From contig NZ_FOET01000015.1 of assembly GCF_900110735.1 (NCBI RefSeq), positions 1 to 64,000 on the forward strand: DNA of 64,000 nucleotides. Reading direction: 5' to 3'. Below, piece after piece: positions 34,321-42,160 of the stretch. Made by a program: the position numbers and the translations under genes. The notes under the pieces are model-generated. The model had not been told where the DNA came from and did no database searches. It saw only the letters and a list, made by a program, of their open reading frames with translations. The stretch is from Streptomyces radiopugnans (GTDB taxonomy: Bacteria > Actinomycetota > Actinomycetes > Streptomycetales > Streptomycetaceae). The first letter of the stretch is position 1. Each line of letters begins with the position of its first letter.

Positions 34321-35535
34321 TCAGAGGAAGGTGCGGCCCTCGCCGCGGTACGTCGGCACCGTCGCCGCCACCCGGTCGCCCTCGACCAGGTGCAGCGCCG
34401 CGAAGCGCTCGCACAGCTCCCCGGCCTTGGCGTGCCGGAACCACACCTTGTCGCCGATCAGCAGGTCGTCGGCGGGCGGCCCGAGAAGCGGCGTCTGCAC
34501 CTCGCCCGGCCCCTCCGCCGGGTCGTAGCGCAGCCCGGCAGGCAGATACGGCACCGGCAGCCGGTCCCGGCCCGCCGCGCCGGAGGCCGGGTAGCCGCCG
34601 CCGAGCACCGTCACCACGCCCACCCCGGGCCGCCGCACCACCGGCTGCGCGAACAGCGCCGCGGGGCGGCCGGAGAACGAGGTGTAGTTGTCGAACAGCC
34701 GGGGCATCAGCAGCCCCGAGCCCGCGGCGATCTCGGTGACCGCCTCCTCGGCGGCGGTGTGCTGCACGCTCCCGGTTCCGCCGCCGTTGACGAACTCCAG
34801 GCCCGGCGCCACCGCCCGCACCGCGCGTACCGCCGCCGCGCGCCGCTGGGCCAGCTCGCGCCGCGCGGCCGACTGCATCAGCCGTACCGCCCGCGCGTGC
34901 AGCGGACGCCCGGGAGGGGCGTCGCCCACGCCCGCGATGTGCCCCTCGTACGCCATCAGCCCCACCAGCCGGAAGCCGGGCCGGCGCGCCACCGACCGGG
35001 CCAGATCCGCCAGTTGGGCGGGGGAGTGCAGCGGCGAGCGCCGCGCGCCGATCCGTACCCGGCCGCCCAGCAGCCACAGCGAGGTGTCCAGCTCCAGGCA
35101 GACCCGGATCTCCTCGCGCCCGCCGCCGCGGGCGGCGTCGATCAGGGCGAGCTGCGCGGGGTCGTCGACCATCACCGTCACGGCCGCGGCCAGCTTCGGG
35201 TCGGAGGCCAGCTCGGCGTAACCGGCCCGGTCCGCCGACGGATAGGCGAGCAGGACGTCGTCGAACCCGCAGCGGGCCAGCCACAGCGACTCGGCGAGCG
35301 TGAAGCCCATGACCCCGGCGAACCCCTCCCGCGCCAGCGCGCGTTCCAGCAGGGCACGGCAGCGTACGGACTTGCTGGCCACGCGGACGGGCTTGCCGCC
35401 GGCGCGGCGTACCAGATCGGCGGCGTTGGCGTCGAACGCCGCCAGATCGACGACGGCGAGCGGCGCGTCGAGATGGGCGGTGGCCCGGTCGTAGCGGGCC
35501 CGGTCGGCTGCGGGATCAGCGGTCGTGTCGAACAC
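34321..35535 (-). CDS. PLP-dependent D-amino-acid enzyme (alanine-racemase-like barrel, DSD1 family)
   Basis: The product has 404 residues from GTG 35535; the open frame upstream is low-complexity. The N-terminal barrel has the cofactor lysine Lys55 in VRVASKSVRC, followed by GVMGFTLAESLWL, LVGLMAYEGHIAG and VNGGGTGSV. The C-terminal beta domain with a probable metal site ends in VVTVLGGGYP and DKVWFRHAKAGE. Relatives are D-threonine aldolases and D-serine dehydratases; which reaction occurs here is not decidable. A perfect small palindrome directly precedes the start. Confidence 0.82.
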   Translation of the reverse strand: MFDTTADPAADRARYDRATAHLDAPLAVVDLAAFDANAADLVRRAGGKPVRVASKSVRCRALLERALAREGFAGVMGFTLAESLWLARCGFDDVLLAYPSADRAGYAELASDPKLAAAVTVMVDDPAQLALIDAARGGGREEIRVCLELDTSLWLLGGRVRIGARRSPLHSPAQLADLARSVARRPGFRLVGLMAYEGHIAGVGDAPPGRPLHARAVRLMQSAARRELAQRRAAAVRAVRAVAPGLEFVNGGGTGSVQHTAAEEAVTEIAAGSGLLMPRLFDNYTSFSGRPAALFAQPVVRRPGVGVVTVLGGGYPASGAAGRDRLPVPYLPAGLRYDPAEGPGEVQTPLLGPPADDLLIGDKVWFRHAKAGELCERFAALHLVEGDRVAATVPTYRGEGRTFL

Positions 35536-35536
35536 C

Positions 35537-35551
35537 CTGGCAGCTTGCCAG
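35537..35551 (-). promoter_or_regulatory. Palindrome CTGGCA-N3-TGCCAG at the start of the PLP enzyme gene
   Basis: A perfect 6+6 dyad ends 1 bp before the GTG start. It also contains a CAAGCT box 6 nt from the GTG on the minus strand. It could be an operator or a translation-blocking hairpin. Confidence 0.35.
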
Positions 35552-35662
35552 AGCCCACCGGGCCCGGGACAGACCCGGTGGCGGCGGCCCGGCCCTCCGC
35601 ACCGGTTCCGGGCCCCGCGCGGAGGCCGGGACGCGGGTTGCCGCCACCGTGCCGGATCCCCG

Positions 35663-35668
35663 TAGAGT
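35663..35668 (+). promoter_or_regulatory. Probable -10 box of the mycosin operon
   Basis: TAGAGT lies 108 bp before the GTG at 35777, with TTGCCG 19 bp upstream of it as a possible -35 element. Confidence 0.4.
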
Positions 35669-35776
35669 GACGCGCACACCACCGCCGGCCGCTGGTCAGC
35701 GGTGTGATGTCCCGATACCAACCGGCCTGCCCCGAAAGGGACTCGACGGGGCGGCACAGAACACGAGGGGGTGCCG

Positions 35777-36721
35777 GTGAGCACTGAGGCCGACCCGGTC
35801 CGGGCTCCGCTCCCACCCGTCGTACCACCGCGGCCCGCCGTGCCGCCGAGGGCCCCCCGGACCGCGGCCGCCGCGCCACCGATAGCGACGGGACCGCCGC
35901 CACCGAGGTTCGCGGTACCCCTGGTGTATCCGGGCGAGCCGGTCGCCGCCGCGGGCCCGGAACGGCGCGTACGCGGTCCGGTCCGCACCGCCGCCGCGGC
36001 CGTCTGCCTCGTCCTGGGCTTCGGGTTGCTGGGCGGAGCCGCCGCCGGGGCCTGGCTCACCGGCGACTCCGGTGAGCGCCCCGCGGCCGACTACGCCGAG
36101 GCGCGCTCGCTGTGGCACGAGATACCCGTCGACACGCTCTTCCCCCGCACCCTGCGCGGCAAGGGGGCCGGGCCGGGACGCGCCGACCGGCGCTGGACCC
36201 GGGTGGCGGTCGCCCCCGACGCCGACTGCCGCGACGCCTTCGACCCCCTGCTGGCCCGGGCCCTCTCGCCGGCCGGCTGCGAACGGCTGCTGCGCGCCAC
36301 GTACACGGACGAGACCGGCAGCGGCGTCACCACGGTCGGGCTGCTGTTCACCGAGGCGGATGAGAAGGGCATGCGCGCCCTGCGCGAGCGGTTCGACGAG
36401 GACGACCTCGAACTGCGCGCCGATCTGATGCCCCGTCCGTACGCGGCGCGCGGCACCGCCGCGGCCCGCTTCGGCGACGCCCAGCGCGCGAGCTGGACGA
36501 TCCGGCCGCTCACCGACGCCCCCGTGGTGGTCTACACCGTCTCCGGCTTCGCCGACGGCCGCACCGTCGGCGACCCGCAGCCGGCCTCCGAGGCCGTCCT
36601 GGAGGACCAGACCACCGCACCCGCCCAGGCGGGCCTCGGCCACGACGCCCGCGGCATCGCCGACCGCATCGAGCGCGGCCTGCGCCGCATCGTCGCCCAG
36701 GGAACCGGACAGGACCGATGA
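35777..36721 (+). CDS. Membrane-anchored protein coupled to the mycosin gene
   Basis: The product has 314 residues from GTG 35777, with GAGGGG 7 bases upstream (an in-frame GTG at 35771 is too close to it). A Pro/Ala/Arg-rich start is followed by one membrane helix at about 71-94 and an outer domain with RRWTRVAVAPDADCRDAF and SPAGCERLLRATY, whose two cysteines may pair. Its last codons overlap the mycosin start (ATGA), so the two are coupled in translation and likely act together. I do not recognise the domain. Confidence 0.75.
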   Translation: MSTEADPVRAPLPPVVPPRPAVPPRAPRTAAAAPPIATGPPPPRFAVPLVYPGEPVAAAGPERRVRGPVRTAAAAVCLVLGFGLLGGAAAGAWLTGDSGERPAADYAEARSLWHEIPVDTLFPRTLRGKGAGPGRADRRWTRVAVAPDADCRDAFDPLLARALSPAGCERLLRATYTDETGSGVTTVGLLFTEADEKGMRALRERFDEDDLELRADLMPRPYAARGTAAARFGDAQRASWTIRPLTDAPVVVYTVSGFADGRTVGDPQPASEAVLEDQTTAPAQAGLGHDARGIADRIERGLRRIVAQGTGQDR

Positions 36722-37980
36722 ACACGACCGGCCTCCCCACCCCCGCGAACCCCCCGCGAGCCCGCCGCACCCGTCCCGCCACCGCGCTGCTCTCCGCGCT
36801 GTCGGCGTTCGCGGTGCTCTGCGCCTCCCTGCTGCTGACCGCGCCCGCCGCGCACGCCGACGAGGTGCGCGACCGTCAGTGGGGACTGGACGCGGTGGGC
36901 GCGCGCGACGCCTGGAACACCACCAGGGGCCAGGGCGTCACCGTCGCCGTGCTCGACACCGGAGTCGACGCCGGCCACCCCGACCTGCGCGGCCGGGTAC
37001 TGAAGGGCAGGGACCTCATCGGCTTCGGGGCCCGCCGGGGCGACGAGCACTGGGCCCGGCACGGCACCGCGATGGCCGGGATCATCGCCGGGCGCGGCCA
37101 CGGCCCCGGCGACTCCGAGGGCGTCCTCGGAATCGCACCCGAGGCACGGATCCTGCCCGTGCGCGTCCTGCTGGAGGACGGCGACCCGCAGCGCAAGAAG
37201 GCCCGGGAGGAGCGCGGCGATGCGCTGGCCGAGGGCATCCGCTGGGCCGCCGACCAGGGCGCCGACGTCATCAACCTCTCGCTCGGCGACGACAGCGCCT
37301 CCGCCCACCCCGACCCGGCCGAGGACGCCGCCGTCCGCTACGCGCTGGCCAAGGGCTCGGTGGTGGTCGCCTCCGCGGGCAACGGCGGGGAGGACGGCGA
37401 CCGGGCCTCCTATCCGGCCGCCTACCCCGGCGTGATCGCCGTGACCGCCGTGGACCGCAACGGCCGGCGCGCCCCCTTCTCCACGCGCCGCTGGTACGCC
37501 ACCGTCAGCGCCCCCGGCGACGACGTGATCATCACCTACCCCGACCGCGAGTACTACGAGGGCTGGGGGACCAGCGCCGCCGCCGCCTTCGTCTCCGGCT
37601 GCGTGGCCCTGGTGCGGGCCGCCCACCCCGACCTCAGCCCGGCGCAGGTCAAGGAGCTGATCGCGCAGACCGCCCGGAACACCCCGCCCGGCGGGCGCAG
37701 CGACGACCTGGGCAGCGGCATCGTCGACCCGGCCGCCGCCATCGAACTGGGCGCGAACGTCGAACCGCGGCGGCAGCAGCCGGTGGCCGAGGCGTATCCG
37801 AAGGAGTACTTCGGCGTGGGACCGGCCCCCGAGCGCGGGTACGGCGGCAGACTGGCGCCCGCCGCCGCGGTCGCCGGCCTGCTGCTGGTGGTCTGCGCCG
37901 TACTGCTGTACCGGGGCGACCGCCCGGCGGAGCGGTTCGGAGGACGGACCGGGGAGCGGGCCGGGGGGCACGCCGTCTGA
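36718..37980 (+). CDS. Mycosin-like subtilisin (type VII secretion-associated S8 protease)
   Basis: The product has 420 residues. A signal peptide ends near AHA (residues 45-47). The S8 protease carries Asp80 in AVLDTGVD, His115 in RHGTAMAG, the oxyanion Asn222 in SAGNGG and Ser286 in GWGTSAAAAFVSG. A C-terminal membrane helix (AAAVAGLLLVVCAVLLYRG) anchors it, as in the mycosins of ESX systems. No WXG100, EccC or other type VII component is in the window, so it is an orphan copy or serves a distant locus. Confidence 0.9.
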   Translation: MNTTGLPTPANPPRARRTRPATALLSALSAFAVLCASLLLTAPAAHADEVRDRQWGLDAVGARDAWNTTRGQGVTVAVLDTGVDAGHPDLRGRVLKGRDLIGFGARRGDEHWARHGTAMAGIIAGRGHGPGDSEGVLGIAPEARILPVRVLLEDGDPQRKKAREERGDALAEGIRWAADQGADVINLSLGDDSASAHPDPAEDAAVRYALAKGSVVVASAGNGGEDGDRASYPAAYPGVIAVTAVDRNGRRAPFSTRRWYATVSAPGDDVIITYPDREYYEGWGTSAAAAFVSGCVALVRAAHPDLSPAQVKELIAQTARNTPPGGRSDDLGSGIVDPAAAIELGANVEPRRQQPVAEAYPKEYFGVGPAPERGYGGRLAPAAAVAGLLLVVCAVLLYRGDRPAERFGGRTGERAGGHAV

Positions 37981-37990
37981 CCCGGGCGGA

Positions 37991-37996
37991 TACCCT
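37991..37996 (+). promoter_or_regulatory. -10 box of a leaderless promoter (SseB-like)
   Basis: TACCCT is followed by 6 nt and the GTG at 38003. Confidence 0.6.
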
Positions 37997-38002
37997 CGAG
38001 GC

Positions 38003-38788
38003 GTGGCGCTCAAGAACATCCCCGATCCCGGCTTCGCGGGCGACGACGGCTCGGCCGACCCCGCACTCGCCCGGGCGCTGGCCGCCTGGGCACAGGACCG
38101 CACCGCCGAGCCGGAGGTGCTGGCCGCCCTGGCGCGGGCCCGGCTGCTGGTGCCGGTGGTCGCCGTCCTCGGCGAGGTGGAGACCGGCGAGGACGGCCTG
38201 CGCCGGGAGAAGACCAGTGACATGGCGGTGCCCACGCTCAACGCGCCGGGCGGGCGGAAGGCCCTGCCGGCCTTCACCTCCACCGACACCCTGGCCCGCT
38301 GGCGCCCGGAGGCCCGCCCGGTCGCCGTCCCCCTGCGCCAGGCCCTCCAGGCCCTCGCCCAGGAGGGCGCCGACACCCTCGTGCTGGATCTCGCCGGGCC
38401 GGTGACCTACCAGCTCACCGGCGCCGCGCTGCTGGCCCTCGCCGAGGGCCGCACCGGGACCGCCGACCCGCTGGACGACCCGGCCGTCGCCGAGGCGCTG
38501 CGCACGGTGCTGGCCGCCGAGCCCGCGGTGAGCGCCGCCCGGCTGGGCCCCGGACGCGGCACCGACGGCGTACTGGCCCTGCGCCTGGACCCGGCCGCGC
38601 CGCCGCGCGAGACCGCCGGGCGGGTGGCCGCCGCGCTCGCGGCGGACGAGACGCTCCGCGCGCGTCTGGTGCGCGGTCTGGACCTGGCCCTGCTGCCCCC
38701 GGAGGGGGCCCTGCCAGGGCGCCCGCTGTACGACCGCGACCGAGCCGCGAGGCCGGGACCGAACCGCGCGGCCCCGACCGAGCAGTGA
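38003..38788 (+). CDS. SseB-family protein
   Basis: The product has 261 residues. The first 150 residues match the SseB N-terminal domain, with ALARARLLVPVVAVLGEVETG and ALPAFTSTDTLARWRPEARPV. The rest is an Ala/Leu-rich region with a second, SseB-C-like half. It has no signal peptide or membrane helix. The family is widespread in Streptomyces beside infC, and its function is not established. Its own leaderless promoter lies in the 22-bp gap after the mycosin gene. Confidence 0.82.
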   Translation: MALKNIPDPGFAGDDGSADPALARALAAWAQDRTAEPEVLAALARARLLVPVVAVLGEVETGEDGLRREKTSDMAVPTLNAPGGRKALPAFTSTDTLARWRPEARPVAVPLRQALQALAQEGADTLVLDLAGPVTYQLTGAALLALAEGRTGTADPLDDPAVAEALRTVLAAEPAVSAARLGPGRGTDGVLALRLDPAAPPRETAGRVAAALAADETLRARLVRGLDLALLPPEGALPGRPLYDRDRAARPGPNRAAPTEQ

Positions 38789-38789
38789 G

Positions 38790-38811
38790 GCCGCGGCCGA
38801 ACGGCCGCGGC
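38790..38811. terminator. Bidirectional terminator hairpin
   Basis: GCCGCGGCCG (38790-38799) pairs perfectly with CGGCCGCGGC (38802-38811) right after the SseB stop, between convergent genes. Confidence 0.55.
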
Positions 38812-38833
38812 GGAGGCCCGGGACCGGCGTGCC

Positions 38834-39229
38834 TCAGCCGATGACCGGGCCGGTGAACTTCTCGCCCGGGCCCTGGCCCGGCTCGTCCGGCACCGCGGAC
38901 GCCTCGCGGAAGGCGAGCTGGAGCGACTTCAGCCCGTCGCGCAGCGGAGCCGCGTGGTAGGAGCCGATCTCGGTGGCGGCGGCGGTCACCAGCCCGGCCA
39001 GTGCCTGGATCAGCTTGCGCGCCTCGTCCAGGTCCTTGTGGTCCTCGCCGCCCTCGGCCAGGCCGAGATTGACCGCGGCCGAACTCATCAGGTGGACCGC
39101 GACCGTGGTGATCACCTCGACCGCGGGCACGTCCGCGATGTCGCGGGTCATCGTCTCGAAGTCGGCCGCCGCTCCGGCCTCTCCGGCGGCGCCGGGGGAG
39201 GGGGAGGGGGTGCCGCTGTCGTCGCTCAT
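38834..39229 (-). CDS. DUF1844 protein
   Basis: The product has 131 residues, starting at ATG 39229 with GGAAGCGGAGA upstream. After a Ser/Gly/Ala-rich start, the DUF1844 core shows VPAVEVITTVAVHLMSSAAVNLGL and DLDEARKLIQALAGL. It is soluble and mostly helical. The family is conserved next to infC in actinobacteria and has no known function. It is transcribed divergently from infC. Confidence 0.88.
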   Translation of the reverse strand: MSDDSGTPSPSPGAAGEAGAAADFETMTRDIADVPAVEVITTVAVHLMSSAAVNLGLAEGGEDHKDLDEARKLIQALAGLVTAAATEIGSYHAAPLRDGLKSLQLAFREASAVPDEPGQGPGEKFTGPVIG

Positions 39230-39650
39230 CGTTCTCCGCTTCCTGCTGGTCGGGTGCGCTCCAGCCTAGGTCCCGCCCGTCGCGCGCGTGTACGACGGGA
39301 CGGGGAGGAACTTCTCCGCGACCCTGCTATGCTGGTATATCGACCGGCCGGACCACGTTACCGATGTGGTCGCCGGGTGGCCGCCCAGGCGGTTCACCCG
39401 GACGATCCGCGCAGAGCGCGTTCCGGCCCGCAAGTGGAGGCTCCGAAGCTCCCACCCGACCGACCTCCGGGCCGGCGGGTCACAGGTCAGGCTGCGCCCC
39501 GCGGTGTATCGCGGCGGTGCTCCCGGTCAATGAGGAGCCCCGCCTGCGTCCCGTCCGGGGCGTTTTCGCGTTCCGGCTCGGTGGTCGTACCGAACGCAAC
39601 CGTGCGCGGCTGTCCGCCAGGCATCCGCGTGGCGCAACCGAGGAGGCCCC
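39230..39650 (+). other. infC promoter and long leader
   Basis: This 421-bp gap holds a -10 box TATGCT at 39328-39333, which predicts a leader of about 310 nt before infC. The leader contains a CCGCG-N6-CGCGG hairpin near 39500-39515 and the U-tailed hairpin listed separately. I see no short leader peptide with a ribosome-binding site. Confidence 0.6.
39537..39566 (+). terminator. Candidate attenuator in the infC leader
   Basis: GCCCCG (39537-39542) pairs with CGGGGC (39556-39561), followed by GTTTT, a U-run rare in this GC-rich DNA. It ends about 85 nt before the infC start, so it must be read through for expression. Confidence 0.5.
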
Positions 39651-40265
39651 ATCAGCGCCGAGCCCCGCATCAACGACCGGATTCGCGTCCCCGAGGTGCG
39701 ACTCGTCGGTCCCAGTGGCGAGCAGGTCGGCATCGTGCCGCTTGCCAAGGCCCTGGAGCTTGCCCAGGAGTACGACCTCGACCTGGTCGAGGTCGCGGCG
39801 AACGCCCGTCCGCCGGTGTGCAAGCTCATGGACTACGGAAAGTTCAAGTACGAGTCGGCCATGAAGGCCCGTGAGGCGCGCAAGAACCAGGCGCACACGG
39901 TCATCAAGGAGATGAAGCTCCGGCCGAAGATCGATCCGCACGACTACGACACCAAGAAGGGTCACGTCGTCCGGTTCCTCAAGCAGGGGGACAAGGTCAA
40001 GATCACGATCATGTTCCGCGGTCGTGAGCAGTCCCGTCCCGAGCTGGGCTACCGGCTGCTCCAGCGCCTCGCGGAGGACGTCCAGGACCTGGGCTTCGTC
40101 GAGTCGAACCCCAAGCAGGACGGCCGGAACATGATCATGGTTCTCGGTCCGCACAAGAAGAAGACCGAGGCGATGGCCGAGGCCCGTGAGGCGCAGGCCG
40201 CCCGCAAGGCGGAGCGCCAGCAGCAGGGGAACGCAGCCCCTGCCGAGGAGCGCGCCGAGGCATGA
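39651..40265 (+). CDS. infC: Translation initiation factor IF-3 (ATC start)
   Basis: The product has 204 residues if the ATC at 39651 is the start: AGGAGG lies 4 bases upstream, and the residues SAEPRINDRIRVPEVRLVG that follow match the conserved IF-3 N-terminus. No ATG, GTG or TTG is available there, and the first later start (39696) would remove conserved sequence. AUU/AUC starts are a known feature of infC, allowing IF-3 to repress its own synthesis. The N-domain is followed by the linker (YESAMKAREARKNQ) and the C-domain (MKLRPKIDPHDYDTKKGHV). The tail is Gln/Glu/Ala-rich. Confidence 0.95.
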   Translation: MSAEPRINDRIRVPEVRLVGPSGEQVGIVPLAKALELAQEYDLDLVEVAANARPPVCKLMDYGKFKYESAMKAREARKNQAHTVIKEMKLRPKIDPHDYDTKKGHVVRFLKQGDKVKITIMFRGREQSRPELGYRLLQRLAEDVQDLGFVESNPKQDGRNMIMVLGPHKKKTEAMAEAREAQAARKAERQQQGNAAPAEERAEA

Positions 40266-40402
40266 TCCGGCGGCCGCGGAACCGGCCGCCAGGTCACACG
40301 GGCCCCCTCCCGGGCCCGGACAGCAACCGAAACAGCTGACGCCGCCGTGCGCCGGCCCACGGGCCGGCGGGGCGGCGCCACCGACGAGGAGAGTACGGCG
40401 AC

Positions 40403-40597
40403 ATGCCGAAGAACAAGACGCACAGTGGTGCGAGCAAGCGCTTCAAGATCACCGGCTCCGGCAAGGTGATGCGCCAGCGCGCCGGCCGCCGCCACCTTCT
40501 CGAGCACAAGTCGTCCACGCTGACGCGCCGCCTTGCCGGCAAGACCGAGATGGCCCCGGCCGACGCCAAGAAGATCAAGAAGCTTCTCGGCAAGTGA
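40403..40597 (+). CDS. rpmI: 50S ribosomal protein L35
   Basis: The product has 64 residues and the complete L35 signature MPKNKTHSGASKRFKITGSG followed by RRLAGKTEMAPADAKKIKKLLG. It is highly basic. The ATG at 40403 follows GAGGAGAG. It lies 137 bp after infC in the conserved infC-rpmI-rplT order. Confidence 0.98.
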   Translation: MPKNKTHSGASKRFKITGSGKVMRQRAGRRHLLEHKSSTLTRRLAGKTEMAPADAKKIKKLLGK

Positions 40598-40734
40598 GCC
40601 GGCCGCCCGCCGGTCCCCGTGACCGGCCGGGCGCAGGACACCGGACACCGGTACCCCATCGAACCTTCGGGCCGACGGCGCCGTAGTACGGCAGCCGGAC
40701 CACCACACCGGCCCCGCGACAAGGAGTAATTCAC

Positions 40735-41118
40735 GTGGCACGCGTCAAGCGGGCGGTCAACGCCCACAAGAAGCGCCGGGCGATCCTCGAGCAGGCCAGC
40801 GGTTACCGCGGTCAGCGCTCCCGCCTGTACCGCAAGGCGAAGGAGCAGGTCACCCACTCCCTCGTCTACAACTACAACGACCGCAAGCGCCGCAAGGGCG
40901 ACTTCCGGCAGCTGTGGATCCAGCGGATCAACGCCGGCGCCCGCGCCAACGGCATGACCTACAACCGCTTCATCCAGGGTCTGAAGGCCGCCGAGGTCGA
41001 GGTGGACCGCAAGATCCTGGCGGACCTCGCGGTCAACGACCCGAACGCGTTCGCCGCGCTGGTCGAGGTGGCCCAGAAGGCGCTGCCGAGCGACGTCAAC
41101 GCCCCCAAGGCCGCCTGA
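40735..41118 (+). CDS. rplT: 50S ribosomal protein L20
   Basis: The product has 127 residues, starting at GTG 40735 after AAGGAG. The L20 pattern is complete: RVKRAVNAHKKRRAILEQA, SRLYRKAKEQVTHSLVYNY, and NRFIQGLKAAEVEVDRKILA. It binds 23S rRNA early in assembly, and in some bacteria it represses the infC operon through the leader. A strong hairpin follows, closing the operon. Confidence 0.98.
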   Translation: MARVKRAVNAHKKRRAILEQASGYRGQRSRLYRKAKEQVTHSLVYNYNDRKRRKGDFRQLWIQRINAGARANGMTYNRFIQGLKAAEVEVDRKILADLAVNDPNAFAALVEVAQKALPSDVNAPKAA

Positions 41119-41135
41119 CGACGGTACGGGACGTC

Positions 41136-41171
41136 ACCGGACCCGCGGGCCATCGAGCCCGCGGGTCCGGT
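41136..41171 (+). terminator. Terminator after rplT
   Basis: A perfect 15-bp stem (41136-41150 with 41157-41171) with a 6-nt loop is followed by CGTTTG. Confidence 0.75.
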
Positions 41172-41263
41172 CGTTTGCCCCGGCCCGCCCGGCCCGCCCG
41201 GCCCGCCCGGCCGTCCAGTCTCCCCGCCCGCCGAGAAGCCCCGAGAAGCGAGAACGCCGCGCC

Positions 41264-42121
41264 ATGGCCGCCGCCCCGGAACTGACCTCCCCGCGCTCCC
41301 CGCGCGTCATCGCCGTCCGGCGGCTGGCCCGCCGCAACACCCGCGGCAAGGAGCGCCGCTTCCTCGCCGAAGGGCCCCAGGCCGTACGCGAGGCGGTCGG
41401 CCACCGCAGCGACGGCGAGCCCACGCTCACCGAGCTGTTCACCACCCCCGAGGCCGCCGAGCGGCACGCCGACATCGTCGCCGCCGCCCGCGCCGCCGGG
41501 GCCCGCGTCCGCACCGCCACCGACGAGGTGATCGCGGAGCTGTCGCAGACCGTCACCCCGCAGGGACTGGTCGGGATCTGCCGCTTCCTCGACCTGCCCT
41601 TCGACCGGGTGCTGGCCGCCCGCCCGAAGCTGGTCGCCGTCCTCGCCAACGTGCGCGATCCCGGGAACGCCGGGACGGTGCTGCGCTGTGCGGACGCGGC
41701 CGGAGCCGACGCGGTGGTGCTCACCGACGCCTCGGTGGACCTGTACAACCCCAAGTCGGTACGGGCCTCCGTGGGCAGCCTCTTCCACCTGCCCGTCGCC
41801 GTCGGCGTCCCCGTCGAGCGGGCCGTGGCCGGACTGCGCGAGGCAGGCGTACGGGTGCTGGCCGCCGACGGCGCGGGCGAGCACGACCTGGACACCGAGC
41901 TGGACGAGGGCCGCATGGGCGGCCCCACCGCCTGGGTCTTCGGCAACGAGGCGTGGGGGCTGCCCGAGGAGACCCGCGCACTGGCCGACGAGGTGGTGCG
42001 CGTACCCATCCACGGGCGCGCGGAGAGCCTGAACCTCGCGACCGCCGCGGCCGTGTGCCTCTACGCCTCGGCCCGTGCGCAGCGCGCACCCGGAGGGTGC
42101 CGCTGCGTCACCCCGAGCTAG
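41264..42121 (+). CDS. TrmH/SpoU-family RNA 2'-O-methyltransferase
   Basis: The product has 285 residues. An N-terminal substrate-binding domain (RRNTRGKERRFLAEGPQAVREA) is followed by the SPOUT knot with motif 1 NVRDPGNAGTVLRCADAAG, motif 2 FGNEAWGLPEE and motif 3 HGRAESLNLATAAAVCLY. It methylates a ribose in rRNA or tRNA; the position is not visible. It lies between rplT and a histidine kinase gene, and the likely -10 box of that kinase (TAGGGT, 42122-42127) directly follows its stop codon. Confidence 0.92.
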   Translation: MAAAPELTSPRSPRVIAVRRLARRNTRGKERRFLAEGPQAVREAVGHRSDGEPTLTELFTTPEAAERHADIVAAARAAGARVRTATDEVIAELSQTVTPQGLVGICRFLDLPFDRVLAARPKLVAVLANVRDPGNAGTVLRCADAAGADAVVLTDASVDLYNPKSVRASVGSLFHLPVAVGVPVERAVAGLREAGVRVLAADGAGEHDLDTELDEGRMGGPTAWVFGNEAWGLPEETRALADEVVRVPIHGRAESLNLATAAAVCLYASARAQRAPGGCRCVTPS

Positions 42122-42160
42122 TAGGGTGGCGGCCCCGGGGACCGAAGGGGGTGAACGGGA

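Noticed and set aside
35777..37980. Type VII (ESX) secretion locus
   Set aside because: Only the mycosin-like protease is present. There is no WXG100, EccB, EccC, EccD or EccE gene nearby, so I do not call a locus.
38954..39874. Open frame crossing the DUF1844 gene and the infC leader
   Set aside because: It is antisense to DUF1844 and overlaps infC in another frame. Its composition is Arg/Gly/Pro-rich without motifs, so it is not a leader peptide.
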